Translations under genes and position numbers: made by a program | The notes under the pieces: model-generated | Told to the model about the DNA's origin: nothing | The model's database searches: none | What the model saw: only the letters and a program-made list of their open reading frames with translations | Shown here: piece after piece, positions 33,431 to 42,502 of the stretch | How the letters are laid out: each line of letters starts with the position of its first letter | Numbering within the stretch: position 1 is the stretch's first letter | NCBI GenBank assembly: GCA_017792345.1 | Contig: CP051228.1 | Span: forward strand, 4,122,148 to 4,186,147 | DNA from: Mesoflavibacter sp. | GTDB lineage: Bacteria; Pseudomonadota; Alphaproteobacteria; UBA8366; Aestuariispiraceae | Length of the DNA: 64,000 nt | Direction of reading: 5' to 3'

Positions 33431-34174
33431 CTACCATCCTCCGGAGGCACCGCCGCCCCCGAATGACCCGCCGCCGCCGGAAAATCCGCCGCCGGAGAAA
33501 CCGCCGCCGCTGGTCCGTCCGCCGAAGCCGCCCATCGTGCCCCAGGCATGGCGGTTTTGACGATGCCGTCTGCCGAGCCTCTTGTCGGTTCTGTGATTGA
33601 TGAACGCAATGATCGCGAAGCTTATGAAAAGGAAGAGAATGAAGAACGTGACCGGCATATCGGAAGGACCGTTGTCCGGTTTCTCGGGCGCGGTCCAGTC
33701 GCCGTCGCGAAGCACTGAGAGGATGCTGAGAACTCCGGATTCGATCCCGCCGGCCATATCGCCCTTCTTGAAGGCGGGCACGACCACCGTGTCGATGATC
33801 GATTTTGCGGTCGCGTCGGGCATGTCGCCTTCCAAGCCATAGCCAACTTCGATACGCAGTTTGCGTTCCGTCGGGGCGATGATGAACAGCAGGCCGTTGT
33901 TCTTGCCCTCCTGCCCGATGCCCCAATGGCGACCCAGCCGGTAACCGAAATCGGCGATGTCATATCCCTGCAGGTCCGGCACGGTGACGACGACGACCTG
34001 ATTGTCAGTCGTCTTTTCGTGCTCTGCCAAGATGCGGGTCAGCTTGGTTTCAACGGCCGGCGGGATGATGTTCGCAGCGTCGACCACGCGGCCGGACAAG
34101 CTCGGGAACTGCTGTGCCGCCGCAGTCTGGGACAGCAGGATGCAGGCAACCAGAACCGCAAGAAGGCGCGTCAC
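33431..34174 (-). CDS. YgcG-type TPM-domain protein with glycine-rich tail
   Basis: A 247-residue protein with an N-terminal signal peptide (cleavage near TAAAQ, about 20). A TPM domain follows (about 28-150: VVDAANIIPPAVETKL ... QVVVVTVPDLQGYDI ... NNGLLFIIAPTERKLRIEV). One transmembrane helix (about 178-198) and a tail of repeated SGGGFSGGG-type units end it. The start overlaps the lemA stop (ATGA). LemA plus TPM proteins are a widespread conserved set whose role at the envelope is unknown. Confidence 0.9.
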   Translation of the reverse strand: MTRLLAVLVACILLSQTAAAQQFPSLSGRVVDAANIIPPAVETKLTRILAEHEKTTDNQVVVVTVPDLQGYDIADFGYRLGRHWGIGQEGKNNGLLFIIAPTERKLRIEVGYGLEGDMPDATAKSIIDTVVVPAFKKGDMAGGIESGVLSILSVLRDGDWTAPEKPDNGPSDMPVTFFILFLFISFAIIAFINHRTDKRLGRRHRQNRHAWGTMGGFGGRTSGGGFSGGGFSGGGGSFGGGGASGGW

Positions 34175-34785
34175 GAGCCGAATTCCACCTTTGGCGGGGT
34201 CTGAAGCGCTTCAGGATTCTCGACCGTGAAATTCTCCTTCAACTGGGCGTCGGGATAGAGCAGCCAAACCCAGATTCGGCCGGGCAGGGTGCGGATTTCC
34301 GTATTGTAGCTCTGCACTGCCAGGATGTAGTCGCGCCGGGCGACGGTGATCCGGTTCTCCGTCCCTTCCAATTGCGCCTGGAGGGTTGCGAAATTCTGGG
34401 TCGCGGTGAGCTGCGGATAGCGCTCTACGACGACCATCAGGCGCGACAGGGCGCTTGTCAGGGCGGATTGGTTCTCCTGGAATTGTTTGAACGCCCCTGG
34501 ATTGGTCAGAATATCCGGCGGGATCTGCATCTGGGCGACCTTGCTGCGGGCTTCGACCACTGCCTGGAGGGTCTCCCGCTCGAAATCGGCCGCGCCTTTG
34601 ACCGTCGCCACCAGATTGGGCACCAGATCGGCCCGGCGTTGATACTGGTTCAGGACTTCCGCCCAGGCGGCCGTCACGGCCTCGTCCTTGGTGGGAACCG
34701 CGTTGACGCCGCAACCGCTCAACGTCAGGCACAGCCCGAGCATTATCGTCAGTTTCAGAAGGATGGTTCTCGGTCCGGAAAACAT
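34171..34785 (-). CDS. LemA family protein
   Basis: A LemA-family envelope protein of about 204 residues. The N-terminal signal has the lipobox-like LTLSGC, suggesting a lipoprotein. The LemA core reads NQYQRRADLVPNLVATVKG, and IPPDILTNPGAFKQFQ and YPQLTATQNF follow. I favour the ATG at 34785 because gagggg lies about 9 bases upstream. The ATG at 34803 overlapping the mazG stop is an alternative that adds six residues. It is co-transcribed with two TPM genes downstream. Confidence 0.9.
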   Translation of the reverse strand: MFSGPRTILLKLTIMLGLCLTLSGCGVNAVPTKDEAVTAAWAEVLNQYQRRADLVPNLVATVKGAADFERETLQAVVEARSKVAQMQIPPDILTNPGAFKQFQENQSALTSALSRLMVVVERYPQLTATQNFATLQAQLEGTENRITVARRDYILAVQSYNTEIRTLPGRIWVWLLYPDAQLKENFTVENPEALQTPPKVEFGS

Positions 34786-34799
34786 GCCGCCATCGCCCC

Positions 34800-35597
34800 T
34801 CATTTGTTTTCGACGCCTTTGACACTATCCCAACGGGCATCCATCTCGTCCAGGCTGCAATCGGGCAAGGCGCGGCCGTCGCGCGCGAAGGACTGTTCCA
34901 TTGCCCGGAACCGCAGTTCGAACTTGCGATTGGTGCGGCGCAGCGCCTTTTCCGGATCGACATTCAGCATGCGGGCAAGATTGGCGGCGACGAACAGGAT
35001 GTCGCCCATCTCGTCCTCCAACCGATCCGGATCGCCGCCGGCTTCGATCTCCGCGCGCAGTTCCTCGACTTCTTCGTCCAGATCCTTGAACACACAGGAC
35101 ACTTCGGGCCAGGTGAACCCAACGCGCGCCGCGCGCTTGGACAGTTTTTCGGCCCGTTGAAGGGCTGGCAAGGCCATGGCGACGCCGGACAATGCGCTTT
35201 CATCCTGTCCCTTTTCGGCCCGTTCCGCAGCCTTGGTGGCCTCCCAGCTCTGTTTGACCGCGTCCGGCGTATCGGCGCCGTCAGTCCCGAAGACATGCGG
35301 GTGGCGCCGGATCATCTTGTCGGCGATGGCCCCCGCGACCGCGTCGAAATCGAACCGGTCCTGCTCCTCCGCCATTCGGGCGTGGAACACGACCTGCAAC
35401 AGCAGATCGCCCAGTTCGTCGCGCAGGTCATCCATGTCGCCGCGGGCGATGGCGTCGGCGACTTCATAGGCTTCTTCGATCGTATAGGGGGCGATTGTCG
35501 AGAAATCCTGTTCCAGATCCCAGGGACAGCCCCCGTCCGGATTGCGCAATTGCGCCATGACATCGATCAGGCGGTCGATATTCCGGCCGTTTTCCAT
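34800..35597 (-). CDS. mazG: nucleoside triphosphate pyrophosphohydrolase MazG
   Basis: MazG hydrolyses (d)NTPs to monophosphates and pyrophosphate and helps clear aberrant nucleotides. The 265-residue protein has two MazG-type repeats. The first reads CPWDLEQDFSTIAPYTIEEAYE with DELGDLLLQVVFHA; the second has DEEVEELRAEIEAGG and EDEMGDILFVAANLAR. ExxE and ExxD metal motifs are present in both. The ATG at 35597 has ggag 4 bases upstream, better than the ATG at 35609. Its stop overlaps a possible lemA start. Confidence 0.95.
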   Translation of the reverse strand: MENGRNIDRLIDVMAQLRNPDGGCPWDLEQDFSTIAPYTIEEAYEVADAIARGDMDDLRDELGDLLLQVVFHARMAEEQDRFDFDAVAGAIADKMIRRHPHVFGTDGADTPDAVKQSWEATKAAERAEKGQDESALSGVAMALPALQRAEKLSKRAARVGFTWPEVSCVFKDLDEEVEELRAEIEAGGDPDRLEDEMGDILFVAANLARMLNVDPEKALRRTNRKFELRFRAMEQSFARDGRALPDCSLDEMDARWDSVKGVENK

Positions 35598-35619
35598 GGT
35601 ACTCCGCATTCGGTTCGGG

Positions 35620-36267
35620 TTAACGGGCGACGCCTTCGGCGATCAGTTTGCCGCCCAGTGCGCCCAGAACAGCCCCGGCCGCCCGATCGATCCAGGTCTT
35701 GGATCGCAGATACAGCGCGCGCGGCCGGCGCGATGAGAAGGCGAGGGCGACGATGGCATACCAAAGCGTCTCCATGATGAAAAACGCCGTTGGCAGCACG
35801 ATCAGCATCCAGAAAGGTATCGCGGGCGGAAGAAAGGCCGCGAAGACGCTGCCATAGACCACGGCCAGCTTGGGATTGCTGACCTGTATCAGGAACGCGA
35901 AGCCGAACGCACGCCAAGGCGATGATGCGGCCCGACCGGTCTCGGTTTCGGCAGATCCAATGGGTTCCTTCGCCCCACGCCAAATACGGTAGGCGAGGTA
36001 AAGCAGGTACAGCCCGCCCCCAATTTTCAAGGCAGTGTATAGCCAGGGCGCCTGCGAGATCAGGATATGCAGGCCCAGCAAGGCCAGCGCGCCGAACAGG
36101 GCCGCGCCCGCGCCCATTCCCAGGGAGGCGGCCAACCCGTCCTGCCGGCCGCCGGATATCGCAATCCGGGTGACGAGCACGAAGCTGGGCCCCGGGCTGA
36201 TCGCGCCGAGAAGGAGAGTGCCCAGAATGCCGAGGATCAGGGCAAATTCGGGAATGGCGAATGTCAC
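35620..36267 (-). CDS. LysE/RhtB family amino-acid exporter
   Basis: A 215-residue membrane protein with about six hydrophobic segments. The family signature is near the N-terminus, GAISPGPSFVLVTRIAISGG (about 22-41). LysE/RhtB carriers export amino acids or similar small molecules; the substrate here is not predictable. It lies 22 bases upstream of mazG in the same direction, and just downstream of the glutamine-synthetase-like gene, so it could belong to either transcription unit. Confidence 0.9.
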   Translation of the reverse strand: MTFAIPEFALILGILGTLLLGAISPGPSFVLVTRIAISGGRQDGLAASLGMGAGAALFGALALLGLHILISQAPWLYTALKIGGGLYLLYLAYRIWRGAKEPIGSAETETGRAASSPWRAFGFAFLIQVSNPKLAVVYGSVFAAFLPPAIPFWMLIVLPTAFFIMETLWYAIVALAFSSRRPRALYLRSKTWIDRAAGAVLGALGGKLIAEGVAR

Positions 36268-36277
36268 GGGTCGTTCC

Positions 36278-37633
36278 TCACAGATACCATTGCATTTCGC
36301 GCGGCAGCGGCGCGGACAGAAGATCCAGGAACTCGTTGCTCTTCACCGTGTGATAAATGTCGACGTAATCCGCACCGAGATACTCTTTCAGGATCTCCGC
36401 CTCGGGCAGCGCGTCCAATGCGCGCCAGATCGTCAGCGGCAGGGCGGGATCGACCTCCTCACCGGCATTGCCGTCGCGCGGCGGCGAAACCGGTTCCAGC
36501 TCTCGGGACAGGCCATGGTGCAGCCCCGCCAGCACGCAGGCCAGGGTCAGATAGGGATTGGCATCGGCACCGGCGACGCGATGTTCGATGCGCTTCGCCG
36601 GTCCACGGCCGGACGGAATCCGGAAAGCGACGGAGCGGTTGTCATATCCCCAATCCGTAGTGACCGGTACAAACAGGTTCGGTTCGAACCGCCGGAACGC
36701 ATTCAGATTCGGCGCGAAAAAGGCCATGGATTGGCCCATTGTCGCCTGCAATCCCGCCATCGCGTGGCGCATGCGGGTCTCTTGCGAATCGACTGATTCG
36801 TCGAAGATATTCCGACCGTCCGAATCCAGTAGGCTGATGTGAATATGCAGTCCCGATCCGGATTCCTCCGCATAGGGCTTGGACAGGAAAGTCGCGTCCA
36901 TCCCATGCTGGCGGGCGACGGATTTGACGCATCGGCGCAGCAGGCAGGCGTAATCCGCCGCCTGAATCGGATCGGCGACATGGTTCAGGTTCAGTTCGAA
37001 CTGGCCGGGCGCGAATTCCGTCGATGCGACGGAGGCCGGGACGCCCTGCGCGGCACAGGCGTCGGTGATGGCCCCCAGGACATCCGAAAATTCATCCAGC
37101 GTGTCCATGCTATAGACCTTCTTGGAATCCATCCGACGCCCGGTTGCTGGGGATCGCACGGGCAGGGGGCCTCCCTCCGCGTCGCGATCCAGATCGATCA
37201 GATAGAATTCCAGTTCCAACGCGACGACGGGCGTCAGGTTCAATTCTTCGAACCGGTCCGCGACCCGTTGCAGAACCTGGCGCGGCTCGAACGGGACGAT
37301 GTCGCCGGATCCCGGACGGCGCATCGACATCAGGACCTGCGCCGTCGGCTCTGCTGCCCAGGGCACGGTGCTGAGCGTTCCCGGAATGGGAAAGGCCAAT
37401 GCGTCGGGATCGCCATCGGAGACACCGAACCCTTTCGGGTCGCTGGTATTGCCGGTCGCGTCCAGCAGCGTCACCGCCGCGCACATGGTCAGTCCGTCTT
37501 CATAGAGCTTCGCCGCATCCCGGATCGGGTAGCGCTTCCCGAGAGCGAAGCCGCACATGTCGAACAGCAATCCGTCGATATATTTCGTCTCCGGATGATC
37601 CTGGAGATAGCGCTTGATTTCGTCTTGGGACAC
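36278..37633 (-). CDS. glutamine synthetase family protein (PuuA/GlnA-like ligase)
   Basis: A 451-residue glutamine-synthetase-fold ligase of the type that joins glutamate to amines (gamma-glutamylputrescine synthetase and relatives). Catalytic segments are intact: ALELEFYLIDL, SGLHIHISLLDSDG, DNRSVAFRIPSG and RIEHRVAGADANPYL. The start is taken as GTG at 37633, preceded by agagg and giving the usual family length and N-terminus (SQDEIKRYLQDHPE). ATGs at 37699 and 37750 would add non-conserved sequence. It lies beside oxidase, aldehyde dehydrogenase and DapA-like genes, so a role in amine catabolism is likelier than nitrogen assimilation. Confidence 0.88.
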   Translation of the reverse strand: MSQDEIKRYLQDHPETKYIDGLLFDMCGFALGKRYPIRDAAKLYEDGLTMCAAVTLLDATGNTSDPKGFGVSDGDPDALAFPIPGTLSTVPWAAEPTAQVLMSMRRPGSGDIVPFEPRQVLQRVADRFEELNLTPVVALELEFYLIDLDRDAEGGPLPVRSPATGRRMDSKKVYSMDTLDEFSDVLGAITDACAAQGVPASVASTEFAPGQFELNLNHVADPIQAADYACLLRRCVKSVARQHGMDATFLSKPYAEESGSGLHIHISLLDSDGRNIFDESVDSQETRMRHAMAGLQATMGQSMAFFAPNLNAFRRFEPNLFVPVTTDWGYDNRSVAFRIPSGRGPAKRIEHRVAGADANPYLTLACVLAGLHHGLSRELEPVSPPRDGNAGEEVDPALPLTIWRALDALPEAEILKEYLGADYVDIYHTVKSNEFLDLLSAPLPREMQWYL

Positions 37634-37770
37634 GGGCGAGAACCTCTGGACTGAATGCGGCGGGAATGCAGTTCTGAAAAAATGTCCGTAACAGTGCATC
37701 GGACCGTCGAAGGACGCAATTGCCAAGAGCCGCGCGCTGGTAGGCGGCATCGAAGCTGGGGGAAATGATC

Positions 37771-38601
37771 ATGACGGTTCTGCGGATTGCCGCCTTCTCG
37801 AACGGCGATGCCGGGGGGAACCCTGCCGGCGTTCTGATTGGCGACACCCTGCCGGACGCGGCGGAAATGCAGCGGATCGCGGCCGAGGTCGGGTTTTCCG
37901 AAACCGCCTTTGCCATGCCGCTGGGGGATGGATGGCGCGTCCGCTATTTCTCACCGGAATCCGAGGTTCCGTTCTGCGGTCACGCGACCATCGCCCTGGG
38001 CGCGGCGCTCGCCCTGCGTCATGGCGACGGGATCTTCGAGCTTGAACTCAATCAAGCCAACATCACCGTGGAAGGGAAGCGGCAAGGCGGTGCGCTGTTC
38101 GCGGCGCTGCAATCGCCGCCGACGGACAGCCGGTCGGCCACTTCCGAAGAACTGGCGGCGGTGCTGTCGCTGTTCGGATTGACCGAAGCCCAACTCGACC
38201 CGGCATTGCCTCCGGCCGTCATCCATGGCGGGGCCGACCATTTCGCGTTGACGCTCAAGTCCCGGGAGACATTGGCGGCAATGTCCTATGACCTGGACGA
38301 GGGGCGGCGGTTGATGAACCGATATGGCTGGGTCACGATCCTGCTGGCCTTCGCCGAGGCTCCGGCCAAATTCCATACCCGCAACCCCTTTGCGTCGGGC
38401 GGGGTCTATGAAGATCCGGCCACCGGGGCCGCCACGGCAGCCTTCGCAGGCTATCTGCGCGATATCGGCTGGCCCCATGGTGGCGTCATAGACGTGCTGC
38501 AGGGCGAGGATATGGGCATGCCGTCGCGCCTGACGGCGGAAATATCGGATGAACCCGGAGGCTCGGTCCGCGTGTCCGGCACCGCACGCGTGATGGAATA
38601 G
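37771..38601 (+). CDS. PhzF-family isomerase
   Basis: A 276-residue PhzF-like protein (diaminopimelate-epimerase fold). It opens TVLRIAAFSNGDAGGNPAGV and continues with VGFSETAFA and SEVPFCGHATIALG, the family's active-site segments. GVYEDPATGAATAAFAGYL lies near the end. I take the ATG at 37771, since ggggg is 7-8 bases upstream; the ATG at 37765 is too close to it. The family includes isomerases of unknown substrate. It is the only forward gene in this catabolic cluster, divergent from the glutamine-synthetase-like gene. Confidence 0.9.
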   Translation: MTVLRIAAFSNGDAGGNPAGVLIGDTLPDAAEMQRIAAEVGFSETAFAMPLGDGWRVRYFSPESEVPFCGHATIALGAALALRHGDGIFELELNQANITVEGKRQGGALFAALQSPPTDSRSATSEELAAVLSLFGLTEAQLDPALPPAVIHGGADHFALTLKSRETLAAMSYDLDEGRRLMNRYGWVTILLAFAEAPAKFHTRNPFASGGVYEDPATGAATAAFAGYLRDIGWPHGGVIDVLQGEDMGMPSRLTAEISDEPGGSVRVSGTARVME

Positions 38602-38618
38602 GGGGCCCGTAACCGGAC

Positions 38619-39602
38619 CTACGTCGCGCCCTGCCATCCGGCGATTTCGGCCAATAGGAATTGGACGAACCGTTCGGCGTGATCGCCGTCGCGCCTGCGC
38701 GGGTTCATTTTCAGGAAATAGGACCGGCCTGCATTCAGGGAATGGCCGTAGAACGGCACCAGACTGCCCTTCGCGAGCTGGTCCGCGACCAGGTGGCGCC
38801 AGCCCAGGATGACGCCCCGGCTCTGAAGCGCGGAATCGATCAGCGCGCCATAGCTGTTCGTCACGAATTGCGGGGCAGGCGGCGGGACATTGGGCGCATG
38901 TTGGCGAAACCAATCGGCCCAGGTCAGCGGATGCCAGGCGATGGCGTCCGAACTCCAATGCATCCGATGCAATTCCATCAAGGGTACCGAAGCCAAGTGT
39001 TCCGCCGTGTCGATCGGCCCGTGGCGGCTGAGGAAGTCCGGCGAACAGACCGGCTCGACTACTTCTTCGAACAGATAGATCAGGTTCGGGCCGACGGCGC
39101 TGCGCTCATTGCCGCAAATCACGGCGATATCGACCTCCTCGAAATCCTTCAGACGGTCGTTCTCGTCGGAGGCCAGCAAGGTGAATCGGATGTCGGGATG
39201 CGCATCCTGGAACCGGTCGGCGATGGGTTTGACGAAATGCGCGATGCCGGAATGGGTGCCGGCAATGGTCAGGACATCGCTTTCCACAGGCCGCCCGATG
39301 CGATGGATCGCGTCGCTCAACACATCCAAACCTTGGGCGACGGCGCCCGCGAGGGCTTCGCCTTCCGGGGTCAGTTCCAGCGCGTTGTGCTTGCGCAGGA
39401 ACAATTGGCAGTTCAGCGCATTTTCCAATGCTCGGATTTGCTGACTGATCGCCGCCTGCGTCACGTTCAATTCACCGGCGGTCAGGGTGAAGCTCAGATG
39501 TTTCGCCGCGACCTCAAACGTCGCGAAAGACCCCAGGGACGGCAGGTGACGCCGTTTCGAATATCCCTTTTCCCTGTCTTGAGGACCGCTCATCTCGTTC
39601 AT
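38619..39602 (-). CDS. LysR-family transcriptional regulator (GcvA-like)
   Basis: A 327-residue LysR-type regulator of the GcvA branch. The N-terminal helix-turn-helix is SLGSFATFEVAAKHLSFTLT ... NVTQAAISQQIRALENALNC. The effector-binding domain follows, including ADWFRQHAPNVPP. It is the last gene of the reverse dapA-like/aldehyde dehydrogenase/oxidase operon, overlapping the oxidase stop by ATGA. It probably senses a substrate of the cluster and acts at the 43.4-43.7 kb and/or 37.6-37.8 kb intergenic regions (inference). Confidence 0.92.
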   Translation of the reverse strand: MNEMSGPQDREKGYSKRRHLPSLGSFATFEVAAKHLSFTLTAGELNVTQAAISQQIRALENALNCQLFLRKHNALELTPEGEALAGAVAQGLDVLSDAIHRIGRPVESDVLTIAGTHSGIAHFVKPIADRFQDAHPDIRFTLLASDENDRLKDFEEVDIAVICGNERSAVGPNLIYLFEEVVEPVCSPDFLSRHGPIDTAEHLASVPLMELHRMHWSSDAIAWHPLTWADWFRQHAPNVPPPAPQFVTNSYGALIDSALQSRGVILGWRHLVADQLAKGSLVPFYGHSLNAGRSYFLKMNPRRRDGDHAERFVQFLLAEIAGWQGAT

Positions 39603-40954
39603 TCATTATGGGCGCGCCATTCCTTCCATCGAATGAACAGGTTCGCGCCCAGTTTCGCAAGCGGCGCGGGCGGCAGGCGCGGCGGATCCGGCTGGTCGGC
39701 GAAGTGACGCGAGACGGCACTTTCCGTGCCCAGTGCCGCTTCGGCGGCAGCAATCCCGGTCAGAGTGCCGCGTACCGTCCCCAATCCGTTCTGAACGCAG
39801 GCCGCGTAGAGACCGCGGTCCAGTTGCCTGGCGACCGATACGCCATTTCGGGACAGGCACAGATGCCCGGCCCAGGCATAGTCCATTTTCACCGACGCAA
39901 GTTGCGGGAAACGGTCGTCGAACTTCTGACGCATCATCCGGGTGGCGCGGCGCATATCGCCATCGGTCGTCGCCATGTCCGGCAGAAACCGCGACATGGT
40001 CCGTGTCACGATCCGGTTGCCGCCTTGCGCCGTCGCGATGCGGCGCAGGGTCGTGCCCATCGGGTCGGAAGGGGTGACGCCCCAGTTATCCGCGCCGCCC
40101 AGCCGGTCGAGCGTCTCTTTGGACAATTCCTCGGTCATGCAGGCGAACAGGAAGATGTGCATCAGCCGGCCGCGCGCCAAGCCGAAGCTTTCCAGATGGC
40201 CATTATTCGCCAGAAGGACCGCGCCCGCATCGAGACGTCCGGCCGCCGTCCGCAACGACCAGCCCTGGTCCAACCGGATAAGCTCGAGGACGGGGCTATC
40301 CTCGAAAATCGTGACATGGTCGGCCAGACCGGCAGCCAGCCCGCGGATATAGCCGGCGGGCTGCAGCATCACGGTACCCGGCGTATACAGGCCGGACCGG
40401 TAATGCCTGGAACCGGTTACGGCGTGCATCGCCTGCGCATCCAGCAATTCGCTGGTCTCGCCTATGGCCGACAGATGGGCGGCATAGGCGATGTTTTGGT
40501 CATGCGCGCGGTCGCTTGCCGCGCCGTTGATCTTGCCGTCCCGGCGGAAGTAGTCCCCCGAGATGCCGTATTCCGCCACGGCCTCCGCCCCGAATTCGAT
40601 GGCGCGGCGGCTCAGGTCGATGATCTTGCGGTCGGATGCGGCGCTGTCGCCGGCGTAATCGGCAGAGGTGAGTTCGTGCGGCAGATCGATCATGAAGCCG
40701 GAATTTCGACCCGCCGACCCTTGGGCGATCCGGCCCGCGTCCAGAACCGCGACGGTCGCGCCGGGGTCCAATTGCTTGAGCCGCCGGGCGGCGGACAGTC
40801 CGGCAAAGCCCGCGCCGACAATGGCGAAGTCCACGACCTTTCTGCCTTCCAATCGCGGATAAGGCGCGCGCGGTCCCAGAATGGCGTCCCAGGCGGCCGG
40901 ACCTGCCAAGGATGGCAACCGTCTCGCCGAATGGGATTGGGGATGGGTGGTCAC
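39599..40954 (-). CDS. FAD-dependent amine oxidase, PuuB-like
   Basis: A 451-residue DAO-superfamily flavoprotein. It has the dinucleotide-binding motif DFAIVGAGFAGLSAARRL (about 42-59), then LDAGRIAQGSAGRNSGFMID, and at the C-terminus CVQNGLGTVRGTLTGIAAAE. The closest recognisable relatives are gamma-glutamylputrescine oxidases, which oxidise a gamma-glutamyl amine to an aldehyde. The start is GTG at 40954. It lies between the aldehyde dehydrogenase and the LysR gene, and its stop overlaps the LysR start. The true substrate is unproven. Confidence 0.9.
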   Translation of the reverse strand: MTTHPQSHSARRLPSLAGPAAWDAILGPRAPYPRLEGRKVVDFAIVGAGFAGLSAARRLKQLDPGATVAVLDAGRIAQGSAGRNSGFMIDLPHELTSADYAGDSAASDRKIIDLSRRAIEFGAEAVAEYGISGDYFRRDGKINGAASDRAHDQNIAYAAHLSAIGETSELLDAQAMHAVTGSRHYRSGLYTPGTVMLQPAGYIRGLAAGLADHVTIFEDSPVLELIRLDQGWSLRTAAGRLDAGAVLLANNGHLESFGLARGRLMHIFLFACMTEELSKETLDRLGGADNWGVTPSDPMGTTLRRIATAQGGNRIVTRTMSRFLPDMATTDGDMRRATRMMRQKFDDRFPQLASVKMDYAWAGHLCLSRNGVSVARQLDRGLYAACVQNGLGTVRGTLTGIAAAEAALGTESAVSRHFADQPDPPRLPPAPLAKLGANLFIRWKEWRAHNE

Positions 40955-40990
40955 GGCGCGGCCTGCATGGGGCAGGGGGACACCAGTCCC

Positions 40991-42499
40991 TCAATCGACG
41001 GCATCGCCTTCGTCATCGGTCAGATCCAGCCAGATCGTCTTCAACTGCGTGTATTGGTCATGGGCGTGAATGGAATTGTCCCGCCCGCCAAAGCCGGATT
41101 GCTTGTACCCGCCGAACGGGGTCGCGATATCGCCCTCGCCGAAGCAATTGACCGTCACCGTTCCGGCCCGCAGCATCCGGGCGCCGCGCAAGGCACGCTT
41201 ACCGTTTGCCGTGAAGATCGAGGCAGCCAGACCGTAATCCGTATCGTTTGCGATGCGGATCGCTTCTTCGAAACTTTGGACTTCGATGACCATCAGGACG
41301 GGGCCGAAGATTTCCTCCCGTGCAAGGACGTGATCGGATGAGGATATTTCGACCAAGGTGGGCTGCACATGGGTGCCGTCCACGGTGTCGCCGCCGAAAT
41401 GGACCGTGCCGTCCTTTGCCGCCTTCAGATAGGCCGCAACCTTGTCGAAATGCGCCTTGGACACCAGCGCACCGATCCGCACAGACGGATCCAGCGGGTC
41501 ACCCAGCGGCCATTCGCGGATATGGGCCGCGATCTTATCCAGCAAAGCCGCTTTGACGCCGGACTGCACGATCAGTCGCGATGCGGCCGAACAATTCTCG
41601 CCCATATTCCAGAACGCGCCCTGTACGACATGCGCCGCGACGCAGTCGAGGTTTTCCGCGTCGTCCAGCACGATACACGGGTTCTTGCCGCCCATCTCCA
41701 GAACAACTTCCTTCAGGTTGGAATCGGCCGCGTAATGCAGGAAACGTCGGCCGGTCTCCGTCGATCCGGTGAAGGAGATCATATCGACATCCGGATGCCG
41801 CCCCAACGGTTCGCCGACTTCGGAGCCCGTGCCGGTAATCACGTTCAGGATACCGGCCGGCAACCCCGCCTCGGCGGCCAGTTCCGCGACCATAAGGGCG
41901 GTGAGGGAGGTTTCCGCCGCCGGTTTCAGAACGACCGAACAGCCCGCGGCCAGGGCAGGGCCGATTTTCCAGGCCAGCATCAGAAGCGGGAAGTTCCAAG
42001 GCAGGACCAGACCGACCACACCGACGGCTTCGCGCACGATCAGGGCCATATGATCGTCGGACGCCGGGGCGGCCTGGTCGTAGATCTTGTCGATCAGTTC
42101 CGCATGCCAGCGCAGGCAATGGATCGCCTCGGGAATGTCGATCGTCTCGCAGTCATAGATCGGCTTGCCGCTGTCCAGGCTTTCCAGCACCGACAGTTCG
42201 TGGCGGCGACGCTCCATCAGTTTCGCGAGCCGCAGCAGCACAGCCTTCCTGTCCCCCGGCGGCAGGCGCGACCAGCGTCCGTCCTCGAAGGCATCGCGCG
42301 CCTTGGCGACTGCGAAGTCGACGTCTTCCGCGCCGCAGGCCGCGACCTCGCCCAGCGCGGTCCCGGTGGCCGGATTGACAGTCGTGAAGGTCTTGCCGGA
42401 TTTGGCCGGGCGGAAGGCCCCGTCGATGAAGGCATTGCCGGGTAGGGGGATCGACTTGGCGAGAGCCTGGTATTCGTCACGTGTCAGAAGATCGGTCAT
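40991..42499 (-). CDS. aldehyde dehydrogenase, PuuC-like
   Basis: A 502-residue NAD(P)-dependent aldehyde dehydrogenase. The catalytic cysteine is C303 in MGENCSAASRL and the general-base glutamate lies in LEMGGKNP. VVGLVLPWNFPLLMLAWKIGPAL, FTGSTETGRRF and REEIFGPVLMV are standard. The C-terminus has FGGYKQSGFGGRDNS, like gamma-glutamyl-aminobutyraldehyde (PuuC) and betaine aldehyde dehydrogenases. It follows the DapA-like gene by 3 bases and precedes the PuuB-like oxidase, so it probably oxidises the aldehyde made by that enzyme. Confidence 0.93.
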   Translation of the reverse strand: MTDLLTRDEYQALAKSIPLPGNAFIDGAFRPAKSGKTFTTVNPATGTALGEVAACGAEDVDFAVAKARDAFEDGRWSRLPPGDRKAVLLRLAKLMERRRHELSVLESLDSGKPIYDCETIDIPEAIHCLRWHAELIDKIYDQAAPASDDHMALIVREAVGVVGLVLPWNFPLLMLAWKIGPALAAGCSVVLKPAAETSLTALMVAELAAEAGLPAGILNVITGTGSEVGEPLGRHPDVDMISFTGSTETGRRFLHYAADSNLKEVVLEMGGKNPCIVLDDAENLDCVAAHVVQGAFWNMGENCSAASRLIVQSGVKAALLDKIAAHIREWPLGDPLDPSVRIGALVSKAHFDKVAAYLKAAKDGTVHFGGDTVDGTHVQPTLVEISSSDHVLAREEIFGPVLMVIEVQSFEEAIRIANDTDYGLAASIFTANGKRALRGARMLRAGTVTVNCFGEGDIATPFGGYKQSGFGGRDNSIHAHDQYTQLKTIWLDLTDDEGDAVD

Positions 42500-42502
42500 G
42501 GC

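Noticed and set aside
33431..33540. Low-complexity GGC/GCC-rich DNA considered as a repeat element
   Set aside because: It encodes the glycine-rich tail of the YgcG-type TPM protein, a normal feature of that family.
39608..41341. Forward open frame of 577 residues opposite the PuuB-like oxidase
   Set aside because: It has no recognisable domain and is antisense to an intact flavoprotein gene.
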